A stretch of 64,000 bases of DNA from positions 2,496,001-2,560,000 of the forward strand of contig NC_008027.1 of the NCBI RefSeq assembly GCF_000026105.1, read 5' to 3'. Source of the stretch: Pseudomonas entomophila L48 (GTDB lineage Bacteria; Pseudomonadota; Gammaproteobacteria; Pseudomonadales; Pseudomonadaceae). The notes below the pieces were generated by a model. The model made no database searches. It had not been told where the DNA came from and saw only the letters and a list, made by a program, of their open reading frames with translations. How positions within the stretch are numbered: the stretch's first letter is position 1; every line of letters starts with the position of its first letter. This document shows, piece by piece, positions 37,107 through 46,318 of the stretch. The translations under genes and the position numbers were made by a program.

Positions 37107-38069
37107 TCAACGCCACGGGTACTTCAGCTCCCAGCGCCAGGCATGGGCCACGATCTGCTCCAGCGAATCGAACTGCGGCGTCCAGCCCAGCACCTGCCTC
37201 GCCTTGCCGGCGTCGGCCACCAGCCTGGGCGGGTCGCCAGGGCGGCGGGGCGCATCGCTGATATCGATCGGCCGCCCCGTCACATGGCGTGCGGCGTCGA
37301 TCACCTGCTGCACCGAGAAACCCTGGCCATTGCCGAGGTTGAACGCCGTGCTCGCACCACCGGCGACCAAGTAGTCCACCGCCAGGGCATGGGCTGATGC
37401 CAGGTCGGCGACATGCACATAGTCGCGAATACAGGTGCCATCCGGGGTGTCGTAGTCACGCCCGTACACCGTGATGGCCGGGCGTCTGCCCGCGGCGGCC
37501 TGCAGGATCAGCGGGATCAGGTGGGTCTCGGGATCGTGGCATTCGCCCAGTTGCCCCTCCGGGTCCGCGCCAGCGGCATTGAAGTAGCGCAGGCACACCG
37601 ATCTCAGGCCATAGGCACGGTCGAAATCCGCAAGCAGCTGCTCGACCATCCATTTGCTGCGCCCGTAGGGATTGATCGGTGCCTTGGGGTGCTCTTCATC
37701 GATGGGCGTTGCCACCGGGTCGCCATACACGGCCGCCGTGGAGGAGAACACCAGTTTGTCGATGCCAGCCCGCACCATGGCCTGGAGCAACGTCAGGGTG
37801 GCCGCAACGTTGTTCTGGTAGTACTTGCCGGGGTCCGCGACGGATTCGCCCACCTGGATGTACGAGGCGAAGTGGAACACCGCGTCGAAACGGTATTCGG
37901 CGAGCAGCGTGTCCAATGCGTGGACATTGGCGATGTCCAGTTGCACCCAGTGGATCCCAGGACGGGTGGGCGCCGTGTCCGCCACTACCACTTGATGGTT
38001 GGCCCACAACAGGTGCTTGACCATGTGCGAACCGATATAGCCTGCACCCCCGACAACCAGAAAATTCAT
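37107..38069 (-). CDS. galE: UDP-glucose 4-epimerase
   Basis: A 320-residue short-chain-dehydrogenase-type epimerase interconverting UDP-glucose and UDP-galactose. The NAD-binding Rossmann start is VVGGAGYIGSHMVKHLL. The catalytic Tyr-x3-Lys is in NPYGRSKWMVEQ, with the SSTAAVYG segment before it and GTCIRDYVHVADLASAH after it. AGGAGG lies upstream of the ATG. As the last gene of the minus-strand wzy-hydrolase-galE group it probably supplies a sugar nucleotide for the polysaccharide. Confidence 0.93.
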   Translation of the reverse strand: MNFLVVGGAGYIGSHMVKHLLWANHQVVVADTAPTRPGIHWVQLDIANVHALDTLLAEYRFDAVFHFASYIQVGESVADPGKYYQNNVAATLTLLQAMVRAGIDKLVFSSTAAVYGDPVATPIDEEHPKAPINPYGRSKWMVEQLLADFDRAYGLRSVCLRYFNAAGADPEGQLGECHDPETHLIPLILQAAAGRRPAITVYGRDYDTPDGTCIRDYVHVADLASAHALAVDYLVAGGASTAFNLGNGQGFSVQQVIDAARHVTGRPIDISDAPRRPGDPPRLVADAGKARQVLGWTPQFDSLEQIVAHAWRWELKYPWR

Positions 38070-38186
38070 GCAAACCTCCTGGATTCCTTTGCCTGTGCAA
38101 CCTTCCCTGACGCGCGCTGGGAGCGGTGGCTTGTCGGCGGGCCCGGTCGCAGGCCGCCAGAACAGGTCTTCTGAGACTCTAGATGG

Positions 38187-40787
38187 CTATTTCAGGAACA
38201 GCCAATTGGTCATCCGCTGGCCGTCGAGGCGCAGGTTGTAGCGGCCATCTTTGTAAGTCACAGGGAGCTCGTTCTGCTTGCCGGCAGCGTCGCGGCTGTA
38301 GAGCTTAAGACCCGGGACAGCCTTGATGGACAGCGTGCCTTCGAGGGGTTCGACATGGAAAGGCGTTTTGTCGTCCGTCCTGGGCACCGCCCGGCTGCCC
38401 AGCGAAACCAGCAGGCTACGAGATTGAGCGAGGGGCTTGGCATCCAGGCTCTGCACCACGACGCTGGCATAAGGGGTTTTCAGCTGTACCTGGATGTCCT
38501 TCAGGCTGACCGACTGGCCGCCGAGCCAACCGGTGGCAGCCTGGGTCAAGGACGTGTCGATGGTATAGAGTCCTTGCTGCCAGTTGCGCTTGAGCTCGCC
38601 GGTATCGGTGGTCGCTTCGCTGGCGTTGGCGTCGATCAGAGACTGGTCGGGGTCATGCAGTACCTTGGCATCGGCGGGTATCGCGCTGGGCTGCAGCCAC
38701 GGCAGCACCGGGGTGGCGGGCATGGCGACCTGCAGCCGGCCCTTGGTCATGGCGGTGCGCAGCAACGCCGAGTTGGCGGGGGTGATCTCCTGGCCGAACA
38801 GCATGCTCGATGGCGGCGCGAAGACATACCGGGTACGTGCCGCCTGCACGTCGCCTCGGCGATAGAGCAAGGCGGCAGCGGGCAGGGTGGCGAGCATCGC
38901 CGGGTCGTTGTAGGCGTGCCAGTTGTCGGCCGTGCGCCAGCCTTCGGTCAGGGCCTGCTGGCTGTAGGCGTACTGCATCAGCGCATCCCAGCCCTGGTGC
39001 CTTGCGGTCGCCGCCACATACAGCGGCAGCGAGTGGCGGTCGGGGGTGGGGAAGGGCTCGGCGTTCCATTCGGTGACGGTCAGCGGCATGCCGACCACCT
39101 GGGCGGCGGCGATCCAGTTGATCATGCCGTCGCTGGTCAACGGGTTCCTGTCCAACTGGCCGGCACCGCCATAGCTGTGCGCATCGATCACGTCGCCGGC
39201 GGTCAGCGCCGGCAGGGCGCTCAGGCCATTGCCGCCCCAGGTGCTGGTGGTGACGATCGGCACCTTCACCCCCAGGCCGCGCAGGTGCTTGATCATGTCG
39301 ACGTTGAATCGGTGCTCCAGGTCGTTGAGGAACAACTTCGAGGGGCCATGTTCCCAGGCGTGCCAGATGGTTTCCGTGGGCAGTTGGTTACGCAGCGCAA
39401 ACAGCTTGGCCTCATCCATGTAGAGCTTGCTGTGCTTGGGGACGTTCTTGTCCTCGAGCAAGGCATTGCCAAAGTGCTGGGTAATGTCGTTCTCGTTGGT
39501 GATCAGCATCGCGGCGACCGCTGGCTCATCCTTGTAGGCGAGGCCAGTGTAGGTGTTCACGTGGGTCAGGTATTGCTCGGCAAAGCGCTTCATCGCCTGC
39601 TGGATGCTCGGGTTCACATAGGCGTAGCCCTTCAGGTCGATCGCCCGGTCGCCCCTGGCCACTTCGTCGAAGCCATCGATCCGGTCGGCGGCGGCCAGGG
39701 GGCGCTGCACATGCAGGTCGAGCCAGACATAGACCCCTTCCTCTTTCAGGCACTTGATCCACCAGTCGATCTTGCGCAGCGATTCGGCGCTCAGTTGCTG
39801 GGTGTCGCGCAGGGTGTTGACGTCGCCGAAGATGTTCGGGCTCACCCACGGCGAATCGTGGTGGTGGATGCGCACGAGGTTGAAGCCCAGGGCCGAGAGG
39901 CGCTTGGCCTGTTGTCTGATTTCGTCGTCGGGGGTCTTGAAGATCGCATAGGCCGACAGGTTGGTGCCCCAGAAGCGGGCCGGGGTGTTGTCCGCGAACA
40001 CCAGTTGCTCGCCTGTCGCCTTGACGAAGCCGCGCTTGCCGGCCGGTTTTTCCGCCTCGTTGAGAAACGACAGGTCGACCGGCGAGGTACGCCAGTCGAG
40101 CTGGTCGTCCGGCCAGCGCATGGGGTCGGCCAGGCCGAAGCGCTCGGTGGGTGTTGGCCCGAGGGTGATATCGCCGCTGACTTCGAGGACGGCCTTGACC
40201 TGCTGTTTGCCGGGCAGGATCGGGTCCTGGTAGAAAAAAGCCCGCACTTCATTGGTGTTGCCGCGTTCGAAATACACCCTGGCCAGCGCCGGCTCGAAGC
40301 GCATTTCGATACGCCGTGCCCGGCCATTGCCGCCCCAGGCCCAGCCACGGTTGTCGGGCAGCAGCACCGGGGCGCCCATTTCCCCGTCGATCAGCGCTTG
40401 GTCGAACTGGAAGGTGATGCCGCCGCCCATCACGTTCGCCTGCCGACTGTGGGCGTTGAGGTCGAAATTCCAGGTCAGGGTCTTGGCAGAGGTCTTGCGG
40501 ATGTCGGCTGAAAGATCGAAATCAAGGTCTTTATTCTTGCCTTGGAGCAGGTAGTCATAAGGTCCGTTGACCTTGAACGACGTGTAGAAGCCCGTCCAAC
40601 TCCATGCCTTGGCCCAGAAGTCGAACTTGGATGCCATGGTCGGGCCGCCACCACGTGTGAGGGCCGGCAGGCCATTGCGCTCGTCGACGCTGACGCTCCA
40701 GGCCGCCGCCCAGCTTGCCAATGGCAGCAACACCAGGCCAGCGCATGCCGATATCCCTATGAAGCGGCGCAGAAAACCTCGTGTCAT
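38187..40787 (-). CDS. Secreted glycoside hydrolase (cellulase-like clan A fold) of the polysaccharide locus
   Basis: An 866-residue exported protein. The signal peptide is at 1-27 (ISACAGLVLLPLASWAAA). The first 250 residues look like a beta-sandwich with sugar-binding character. A TIM-barrel glycosidase follows with a conserved LVRIHHHDSPW, ITNENDITQHFG (probable acid/base Glu) and VTEWNAEPFP (probable nucleophile Glu). The C-terminal 150 residues are again beta-rich. This resembles GH5-like cellulases, but I cannot fix the family or substrate. It begins five bases after the wzy-like gene, so it likely trims or releases the polymer made by this locus. AGGTAA precedes the ATG. Confidence 0.8.
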   Translation of the reverse strand: MTRGFLRRFIGISACAGLVLLPLASWAAAWSVSVDERNGLPALTRGGGPTMASKFDFWAKAWSWTGFYTSFKVNGPYDYLLQGKNKDLDFDLSADIRKTSAKTLTWNFDLNAHSRQANVMGGGITFQFDQALIDGEMGAPVLLPDNRGWAWGGNGRARRIEMRFEPALARVYFERGNTNEVRAFFYQDPILPGKQQVKAVLEVSGDITLGPTPTERFGLADPMRWPDDQLDWRTSPVDLSFLNEAEKPAGKRGFVKATGEQLVFADNTPARFWGTNLSAYAIFKTPDDEIRQQAKRLSALGFNLVRIHHHDSPWVSPNIFGDVNTLRDTQQLSAESLRKIDWWIKCLKEEGVYVWLDLHVQRPLAAADRIDGFDEVARGDRAIDLKGYAYVNPSIQQAMKRFAEQYLTHVNTYTGLAYKDEPAVAAMLITNENDITQHFGNALLEDKNVPKHSKLYMDEAKLFALRNQLPTETIWHAWEHGPSKLFLNDLEHRFNVDMIKHLRGLGVKVPIVTTSTWGGNGLSALPALTAGDVIDAHSYGGAGQLDRNPLTSDGMINWIAAAQVVGMPLTVTEWNAEPFPTPDRHSLPLYVAATARHQGWDALMQYAYSQQALTEGWRTADNWHAYNDPAMLATLPAAALLYRRGDVQAARTRYVFAPPSSMLFGQEITPANSALLRTAMTKGRLQVAMPATPVLPWLQPSAIPADAKVLHDPDQSLIDANASEATTDTGELKRNWQQGLYTIDTSLTQAATGWLGGQSVSLKDIQVQLKTPYASVVVQSLDAKPLAQSRSLLVSLGSRAVPRTDDKTPFHVEPLEGTLSIKAVPGLKLYSRDAAGKQNELPVTYKDGRYNLRLDGQRMTNWLFLK

Positions 40788-40792
40788 GGTGT

Positions 40793-42319
40793 TTACCTGG
40801 GTTGAAGGCCTGCATTGGAGATCAAGGTGTCCTGAGCGTAGCGCTGTTGGCGGATCATCTGGATATAGGCCACGCCCAGTCCGCCCACCGACCAGTACAC
40901 CGTGGGGATGACGGTGATACTGCTGACGGTGAAGATGATCACCATGATGCCGATCAGCGTTGCCAGCAACGCCCGCCCGAGTTGTCGTTGCGGGTCATCC
41001 TTGTCCGGAAAGGCGTGCATGGATTTACGGATGCCGACCAGAATGACCACGAAGAACGCCACGAACAGCGCCAGGCCCACCAGGCCGACCCTGAGGGCCA
41101 GGTTCACGTAGGTGTTGACGATGTCGATGATGCCGTCGCCCTGAACCATCGATTGCATTTCCGGGGTGTTGCGGAAGTCGAACGAGCCGAACAACGGGTT
41201 GCGCTGGATGACGATCCACGAGTTGTCCAGCAGGCGTTCGCGGTAAGTGATGTTTTCTTTTTCTATATTGCCGATGAACGGTAGCAGGTCGAGCACCTTC
41301 TGGCCGCCGGGCACCACCGTGAGCAGAGGCAGGGCCAGAACGCCGGCCATGCCCAGCAGCATCAGGCGCTTGATGGCGTTCCTGCCGGTGGCGATGAACA
41401 CCACCAGGATGATTCCCGCGCCGATCCAGGGGCCGCGCGACAGTGGCGCGACCAGGCCGGCGGCCAGCAGCAAGGCACCCAGGGCGCGCTGCAGCCCGCT
41501 GCGCACGAAGCCCTGCACGAACAGGTACAAGCCGGCGGCCACGCTGATGACGTAGCCCAGGGCGATGGCCTGGCCGGTGGTGGCGCTGGCCCGCAACGAA
41601 CCGCCGCGGCTGAGGTAGCTGGACATCTCCCAACGCACGCCCATGGCATCGAGCAAGGCGTCGTAGAGCAGCCAGTGGCGCAGGAACTCGGCCACCCCGA
41701 TCAGCGCCAGGACGAACGAGGCGAGCACGAAAGCGAGCAAGGCGTCCTTGAAGTCCTGAAGGGTCTTGAGCGCGCGGCTGGCCACGTAGTACGGCAGGAC
41801 CACGTCGACATACAGGTAGAACGCCTGGCGCAGGGTGTCGGTGAGGGTGGTGTCGCGCAGGTACAGCAAGGCCAGGAGCACGACGCCCGCCAGCAGCAGC
41901 TTGTCCGGCCACAACCGGCCCATGTGCACCGTGTCGCCCTGGCGGCTGAGGTTCAGCGCCGCTGGCAACAGGATGCACAGGCTCAGCAGGCGCAGGTGGT
42001 TGAGGTCGAGCAGGTAGTTGATGACGCCGAAGCCTGGGATCTGCACCGAGGCGGGCGGGATGAGAAACAACAGCATGAAGAACAGCGCCATGGTGTTGCG
42101 TTCGCGTCGGCCGGCCAGGTACATCACCAGCGCGGCGGCGGCGGCATACACCCAGAAGCTGAACGAGAAGAACGCCACCAGCGTCAGGGCGAACCACAGG
42201 TTGCGCCGCCGCTTGAAGTCGCTGTAGGGGATCAGGTCTGCCGCCGGGCGGCGGGCGAGCGTGAAAACGACGCCGGCGGCAAACAGAATGACGATCAACG
42301 CACGAATATGTTCAGGCAT
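40793..42319 (-). CDS. O-antigen ligase/polymerase-like membrane protein (Wzy candidate)
   Basis: A 508-residue integral membrane protein with eleven or twelve hydrophobic segments and one large periplasmic loop, including WIVIQRNPLFGSFDFRNTPEMQ, where O-antigen ligases and Wzy polymerases carry their Wzy_C-type signature. It would join repeat units on undecaprenyl diphosphate at the periplasmic face. It heads the minus-strand group with the hydrolase and galE, is divergent from the flippase gene, and is the only polymerase candidate in the cluster. Sequence of such proteins is poorly conserved, so polymerase rather than ligase is inferred from context. Confidence 0.8.
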   Translation of the reverse strand: MPEHIRALIVILFAAGVVFTLARRPAADLIPYSDFKRRRNLWFALTLVAFFSFSFWVYAAAAALVMYLAGRRERNTMALFFMLLFLIPPASVQIPGFGVINYLLDLNHLRLLSLCILLPAALNLSRQGDTVHMGRLWPDKLLLAGVVLLALLYLRDTTLTDTLRQAFYLYVDVVLPYYVASRALKTLQDFKDALLAFVLASFVLALIGVAEFLRHWLLYDALLDAMGVRWEMSSYLSRGGSLRASATTGQAIALGYVISVAAGLYLFVQGFVRSGLQRALGALLLAAGLVAPLSRGPWIGAGIILVVFIATGRNAIKRLMLLGMAGVLALPLLTVVPGGQKVLDLLPFIGNIEKENITYRERLLDNSWIVIQRNPLFGSFDFRNTPEMQSMVQGDGIIDIVNTYVNLALRVGLVGLALFVAFFVVILVGIRKSMHAFPDKDDPQRQLGRALLATLIGIMVIIFTVSSITVIPTVYWSVGGLGVAYIQMIRQQRYAQDTLISNAGLQPR

Positions 42320-42414
42320 TGGCGGTGTTCACCTATCCGGTGGTGGACGACGGCTAGCATCATGGCTGATTGAAACTATAGTGACTTCTAGCCATCCAGT
42401 CAGGGATCGAACTC
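42320..42414. promoter_or_regulatory. Divergent promoter region of the polysaccharide genes
   Basis: Ninety-five bases separate the wzy-like and flippase genes, so promoters for both directions should be here. GGCTAG (42352-42357) and CTAGCC (42388-42393) form an inverted repeat, and so do ATGGCT (42362-42367) and AGCCAT (42390-42395). A TATAGT hexamer lies at 42377-42382. No clear -24/-12 sigma-54 element is visible. Confidence 0.4.
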
Positions 42415-43791
42415 ATGCCGTCAGTTGAAGCGTCTGCATCGGGGAGCCTTCGTAGGCGGGCGATAGGGGCCGGGGCCTGGAACGTGTTCTCCCTCGTCGC
42501 CTCACAGGTGATGCGCCTGGGCGGCAACCTGATCATGGCCCGGCTGCTGCTGCCGGAGATGTTCGGGATCATGGTCATCGCCACCACGGTCTCGGTGCTA
42601 CTGCACCTGCTGTCGGACGTGGGCCTGCGCCAGAACATCATCCAGAGCCCGCGGGGCGACGACCCGCTGTTCCTCAACACGGCCTGGACCGTGCAGATCA
42701 TCCGCGGCTTCATCCTGTTCGTCCTCACTTTACTGCTGGCGCTGGGGTCCTGGCTGTCGCAACTGGCCAACCTGTGGCCGGCGGGCTCCACCTACGCGGC
42801 GCCGGAGCTGCCCATGATCCTGGCGGTCACCGGCCTGTCGGCGATCATCTACGGGTTGCAGTCGACCAATATCGACGTCGCCTTGCGCACCTTCCAGCAA
42901 AAGCGCGTGGTGATGGTGGAGCTGGGCTCGCAACTGGTCGGGCTGATCACCATGCTGGTCCTGGGCTATTTCACCCGCTCCATCTGGTCGCTGGTGATCG
43001 CCGGCCTGGCCGGCGCCCTGGCGGGCACCTTGCTCGGGCACCTGGCGATCAAGGGCCCGGTCCACCGCCTGAAGTGGGACCGCGAGGCACTGGCCGAGTT
43101 GGTGGTGTTCGGCCGCTGGATCCTGGTCTCGTCGATCGTCGGCGTGCTGGCGATGTATGGCGACCGCATGTGGTTCGGCGCCAGCATGACTACCGCGGAA
43201 CTGGGCGTGTACTCCATCGCCGTGCTGATTCTCGGCTCGTTGCAGACCGGCTTGCTGAAAGTGGTCGGCACCGTGGCGCTGCCGGCCTTCAGCGAGGCCA
43301 CCCGGTCGGGCGACAGCGAGCGCCTGAAGGCGTTGTACCACCGCTCGCGCCTGCTGGTGGACCTGGTCATGTTGTTCACCTGCGGCGTGTTCCTGACCGC
43401 GAGCCCCATGCTGATCGGCTGGTTGTACGACGAGCGCTACGCCGCTGCCGGGCCGATGCTGGCTATTCTGTCATGGTCGTTCTTCACCTTGCGCTACACC
43501 CTGGCACACCAGGTCTGGATCGCCCTGGGGCATACCAAGTACCAGGCCATGGACAATATTATCCGGATGGTCGCGCTGTGGGTCGGGCTGCCGCTGTTGC
43601 TGGCCATCGGTGGCGTGAAGTACGCGATCTGGGGTGTCGCCTTGCATTCCTTCCCGACCCTGGTGCTGATTGTCTACGTCAATTGCAAGCTGGGCATGTT
43701 CAATCTCAAGCGCGAACTCGTGGTGCTGCCGATGATTGCGGTGGGCGCCGCCTGCGGCGCGTTGGCGACGAGCTTCTTCAACTGGCTCTGA
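42415..43791 (+). CDS. Oligosaccharide flippase, Wzx/MOP superfamily
   Basis: A 458-residue membrane protein with about twelve to fourteen helices, typical of MOP-type polysaccharide exporters. It starts GAWNVFSLVASQVMRLGGNLIMARLLLPEMFGIMV (in part), the usual N-terminal pattern. It should flip the lipid-linked repeat unit across the inner membrane for the Wzy-like polymerase encoded divergently. AGGGA lies upstream of the ATG. First gene of the long plus-strand group. Confidence 0.88.
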   Translation: MPSVEASASGSLRRRAIGAGAWNVFSLVASQVMRLGGNLIMARLLLPEMFGIMVIATTVSVLLHLLSDVGLRQNIIQSPRGDDPLFLNTAWTVQIIRGFILFVLTLLLALGSWLSQLANLWPAGSTYAAPELPMILAVTGLSAIIYGLQSTNIDVALRTFQQKRVVMVELGSQLVGLITMLVLGYFTRSIWSLVIAGLAGALAGTLLGHLAIKGPVHRLKWDREALAELVVFGRWILVSSIVGVLAMYGDRMWFGASMTTAELGVYSIAVLILGSLQTGLLKVVGTVALPAFSEATRSGDSERLKALYHRSRLLVDLVMLFTCGVFLTASPMLIGWLYDERYAAAGPMLAILSWSFFTLRYTLAHQVWIALGHTKYQAMDNIIRMVALWVGLPLLLAIGGVKYAIWGVALHSFPTLVLIVYVNCKLGMFNLKRELVVLPMIAVGAACGALATSFFNWL

Positions 43792-43904
43792 GGCCATTTC
43801 GAGCGTTTCGGCGCAGGGGCGCCGGGGGCAGTGCCGCGCAGGCAAGGATCGAGGCGCGAGGTGGGCACTGGGGTTCACGCAGTCTATGGCATGGGGCTTG
43901 GATC

Positions 43905-44099
43905 ATGGGGAAGCTTCGGTTCTGCACGCCGTCTTTTGGTCGTAGGGGCTTTATTCGTAGTTGTGTCTTGCTGGGCGCAGGGGTGGCTGTATGGGGTACC
44001 GGGACGGTCGTTGGGCGCAAACCGGCTGAAAAAAGCGGGTTTGTCATCATCAATGGCTGGGTGTTGCCTTCTCAGTATTTTCGGGACGGGCAGGCATGA
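43905..44099 (+). CDS. Tiny Tat-signal protein preceding the GMC oxidoreductase
   Basis: A 64-residue protein easily overlooked because it is short. After MGKLRFCTPS it has a twin-arginine motif GRRGFIRS and a hydrophobic stretch CVLLGAGVAVWGTG, the pattern of a Tat signal. The mature part is only about 30 residues and ends FVIINGWVLPSQYFRDG. Its stop overlaps the start of the GMC gene as ATGA, which argues strongly for translation. It may be an export escort or small subunit for the GMC enzyme, which itself has no signal peptide. This is inference by analogy with gluconate-dehydrogenase-type small subunits. Confidence 0.65.
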   Translation: MGKLRFCTPSFGRRGFIRSCVLLGAGVAVWGTGTVVGRKPAEKSGFVIINGWVLPSQYFRDGQA

Positions 44100-45568
44100 T
44101 CAGGGATTATCAGACCGAGAAGGCGCTGCGCGGCGCCTATGATTTCTGCATCGTCGGCGGCGGACCGGCCGGCATCACCCTGGCCTTGCGCCTGGCCAAG
44201 GCCGGGTGGAGCGTGGTGTTGCTGGAAGCCGGCGGGCAAACCTACGCGGACAGTTCGCAGACGTTCTACGACTGTTCATCGACGGGCCTTGAACTTTACC
44301 CCCATGACACGCGCCTGCGCTTTCTCGGGGGGACTTCCAACCACTGGGCAGGCCGCTGCCGTCCGTTCGATGCAACCGACTTCAGCACCCCGCCTCAAGG
44401 GGGCCTGCCTGGCTGGCCCATCACTTATGCGGAGGTCGAGCGCTACCTGCCCGCCGCCATGGACATCGTCGACATCGGGCAAGGGTCGGATTTCCGGGCG
44501 GTAAACGCCGATCTGGGCGGCGGTGAGTTCAACGCCGACCGTTTCCTGCTCAGCCCACCGACACGGTTTGCCCAGAAGTACGATACCGAGCTCAAGGAAA
44601 CCCCGGGGCTGGATGTCTTCATCAACTGCAACTGCGTCGACTTGCAGTTCGACAAGGCCAGCGGCGGCCTGGCTTCGGTGGTGGTGTCCGATTACGACCG
44701 GCGTCGCGAGCGGGTAGTGGCCAAGCATTTCGTGCTGGCGATGGGGGCCATCGAGAACGCCCGGCAACTGCTCAACAGCGCTTCGCTGTCGGCGGCCGGC
44801 ATCGTCAACAAGGACGGGATGGTCGGCCGCTGCCTGATGGACCACCTGAACATCGAGATCGGCACCTTCATCCTCAAGGAAGGGCAGGATACCGGCCTGC
44901 GTTCGTACTACACCACCGATGCCTTCGCCGACAAATACCGCTCGGGCAAGGGCAATGTGACCGCGGCGGTGATGGCCGAGGTCAGGACCTACGGCAGGAC
45001 CGCCGAGGTCAAGGACTTCCTGGAAAACCTGGCCTGCGAATGGGGCGTGGCTGGCAAGATCGACTTCATCGCCAAGTTCAGCTGCCCGGGCGATGGCATC
45101 TTCGGCACCATGATCGAGCAGTTCCCCAACCCGCAGAGCCGCATCACCCTGCGCGACGAGAAGGACGCCCTGGGGGTGGCCAAGGTCAATGTCAACTGGG
45201 CGCTGGCCCCCGAGGACCGGCACACCATCAAGTGCATCGGCACCGAACTGGCCAAGCAGTTCGCCGATAGCGACCTGGGCTTCGTCAAACTCAACGAATT
45301 CATCTACGACACTGGCCTCCCGCTCAAGCTCGAGCCCCACGCCCACCACATGGGCACCACGCGCATGGCCGCCAGTGCCGAGCATGGCGTGGTCGACAGC
45401 AACTGCAAGGTGTTCGGCGTCAACAACCTGTACGTCGCCGGCAGCAGCATCTTCGCCCGCGGCGCCGCGGCCAACCCGACCATGCCCCTGCTGCAGTTCG
45501 CCGTGCGCCTGGCGGATCACCTGAATGAACGGATGAAGTCGATGAACGGCGTGGTCGTCGCCAAATGA
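44096..45568 (+). CDS. GMC-family FAD-dependent oxidoreductase
   Basis: A 490-residue flavoprotein of the glucose-methanol-choline family. It has the N-terminal FAD site FCIVGGGPAGITLALRLAKAG with LLEAGG, the middle NHWAGRCRPFDATDF, and the C-terminal part EPHAHHMGTTRMA, SIFARGAAANPTMP with the His/Asn active-site region. It would oxidise an alcohol group, possibly on a sugar of the polysaccharide or its lipid-linked precursor; substrate unknown. It has no signal peptide, yet its start overlaps the stop of a tiny Tat-signal protein. Such an enzyme inside a polysaccharide cluster is unusual. Confidence 0.88.
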   Translation: MIRDYQTEKALRGAYDFCIVGGGPAGITLALRLAKAGWSVVLLEAGGQTYADSSQTFYDCSSTGLELYPHDTRLRFLGGTSNHWAGRCRPFDATDFSTPPQGGLPGWPITYAEVERYLPAAMDIVDIGQGSDFRAVNADLGGGEFNADRFLLSPPTRFAQKYDTELKETPGLDVFINCNCVDLQFDKASGGLASVVVSDYDRRRERVVAKHFVLAMGAIENARQLLNSASLSAAGIVNKDGMVGRCLMDHLNIEIGTFILKEGQDTGLRSYYTTDAFADKYRSGKGNVTAAVMAEVRTYGRTAEVKDFLENLACEWGVAGKIDFIAKFSCPGDGIFGTMIEQFPNPQSRITLRDEKDALGVAKVNVNWALAPEDRHTIKCIGTELAKQFADSDLGFVKLNEFIYDTGLPLKLEPHAHHMGTTRMAASAEHGVVDSNCKVFGVNNLYVAGSSIFARGAAANPTMPLLQFAVRLADHLNERMKSMNGVVVAK

Positions 45569-45700
45569 GGGCAAGGGCGGGGCGGTAAGCGTAATACCGT
45601 GGTTGAAACGGTTCGTGGGCGGCAAGGTCGACATCGGTAGTAACAGGCCCCATTCGCCTCAGGAACACTCCAGAATCGAAAGACTCGCGAGGTGTACACC

Positions 45701-46318
45701 ATGTTCGGATGGATACGCAGGGCAGTGGCCTACTACGCCAACAAGACCGGTCGGGCGGGCGGGACCTACAAGAAACTGTGCAACCCCAATGCGCAGGACT
45801 GGGGGGCCTACCAGACCCGCTGGGGCAAGTTCTACTCGGTGGGGCACAACGTCCACATCAACCCCGGTTGCAACGTCACCGACCCGACGCTGGTGCGACT
45901 GGGCAGCAATGTCGGCCTGTCGGACTGCACGCTGATCGGGCACGACAGCGTGGTCGCGCTGATCGAATACGCCCGTGGCAAGCACCTGGACTCAGTGGGC
46001 TACATCGACATCAAGGACAACTGCTACATCGGCCATGGCGCGATCATCATGCCCCGGGTCACCATCGGCCCCGACGCCATCGTGGCCGCCGGGTCCGTGG
46101 TCACCAAGGATGTGCCACCCAACAGTGTGGTCGGTGGCAACCCGGCCAAGTTCATCTGCACCATGGACCAGCTGATCGAGCGGGTGGAGGCACGCTGCGC
46201 CGCCTACCCCTGGATCCACCTGGTCAGCGAGCGCAAGGGCGGCTACGACCCGGAGCTGGAGCCTCTGCTGGCGGCGGCCAGGCGCGAGTACTTCTTCGGG
46301 GAGGGCAGCAATGGATAG
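45701..46318 (+). CDS. Hexapeptide-repeat acyltransferase (CatB/WcaF-like)
   Basis: A 205-residue left-handed-beta-helix acyltransferase. Hexapeptide repeats run from VHINPGCNVTDPTLVRLG to CYIGHGAIIMPRVTIGPDAIVAAGSVV, and the ending TKDVPPNSVVGGNPAKFI is typical of sugar O-acetyltransferases. It probably acetylates a sugar of the repeat unit. I chose ATG 45701, with GAGGTG upstream; a GTG at 45692 would add three residues. The end overlaps the next glycosyltransferase gene by eight bases. Confidence 0.85.
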   Translation: MFGWIRRAVAYYANKTGRAGGTYKKLCNPNAQDWGAYQTRWGKFYSVGHNVHINPGCNVTDPTLVRLGSNVGLSDCTLIGHDSVVALIEYARGKHLDSVGYIDIKDNCYIGHGAIIMPRVTIGPDAIVAAGSVVTKDVPPNSVVGGNPAKFICTMDQLIERVEARCAAYPWIHLVSERKGGYDPELEPLLAAARREYFFGEGSNG

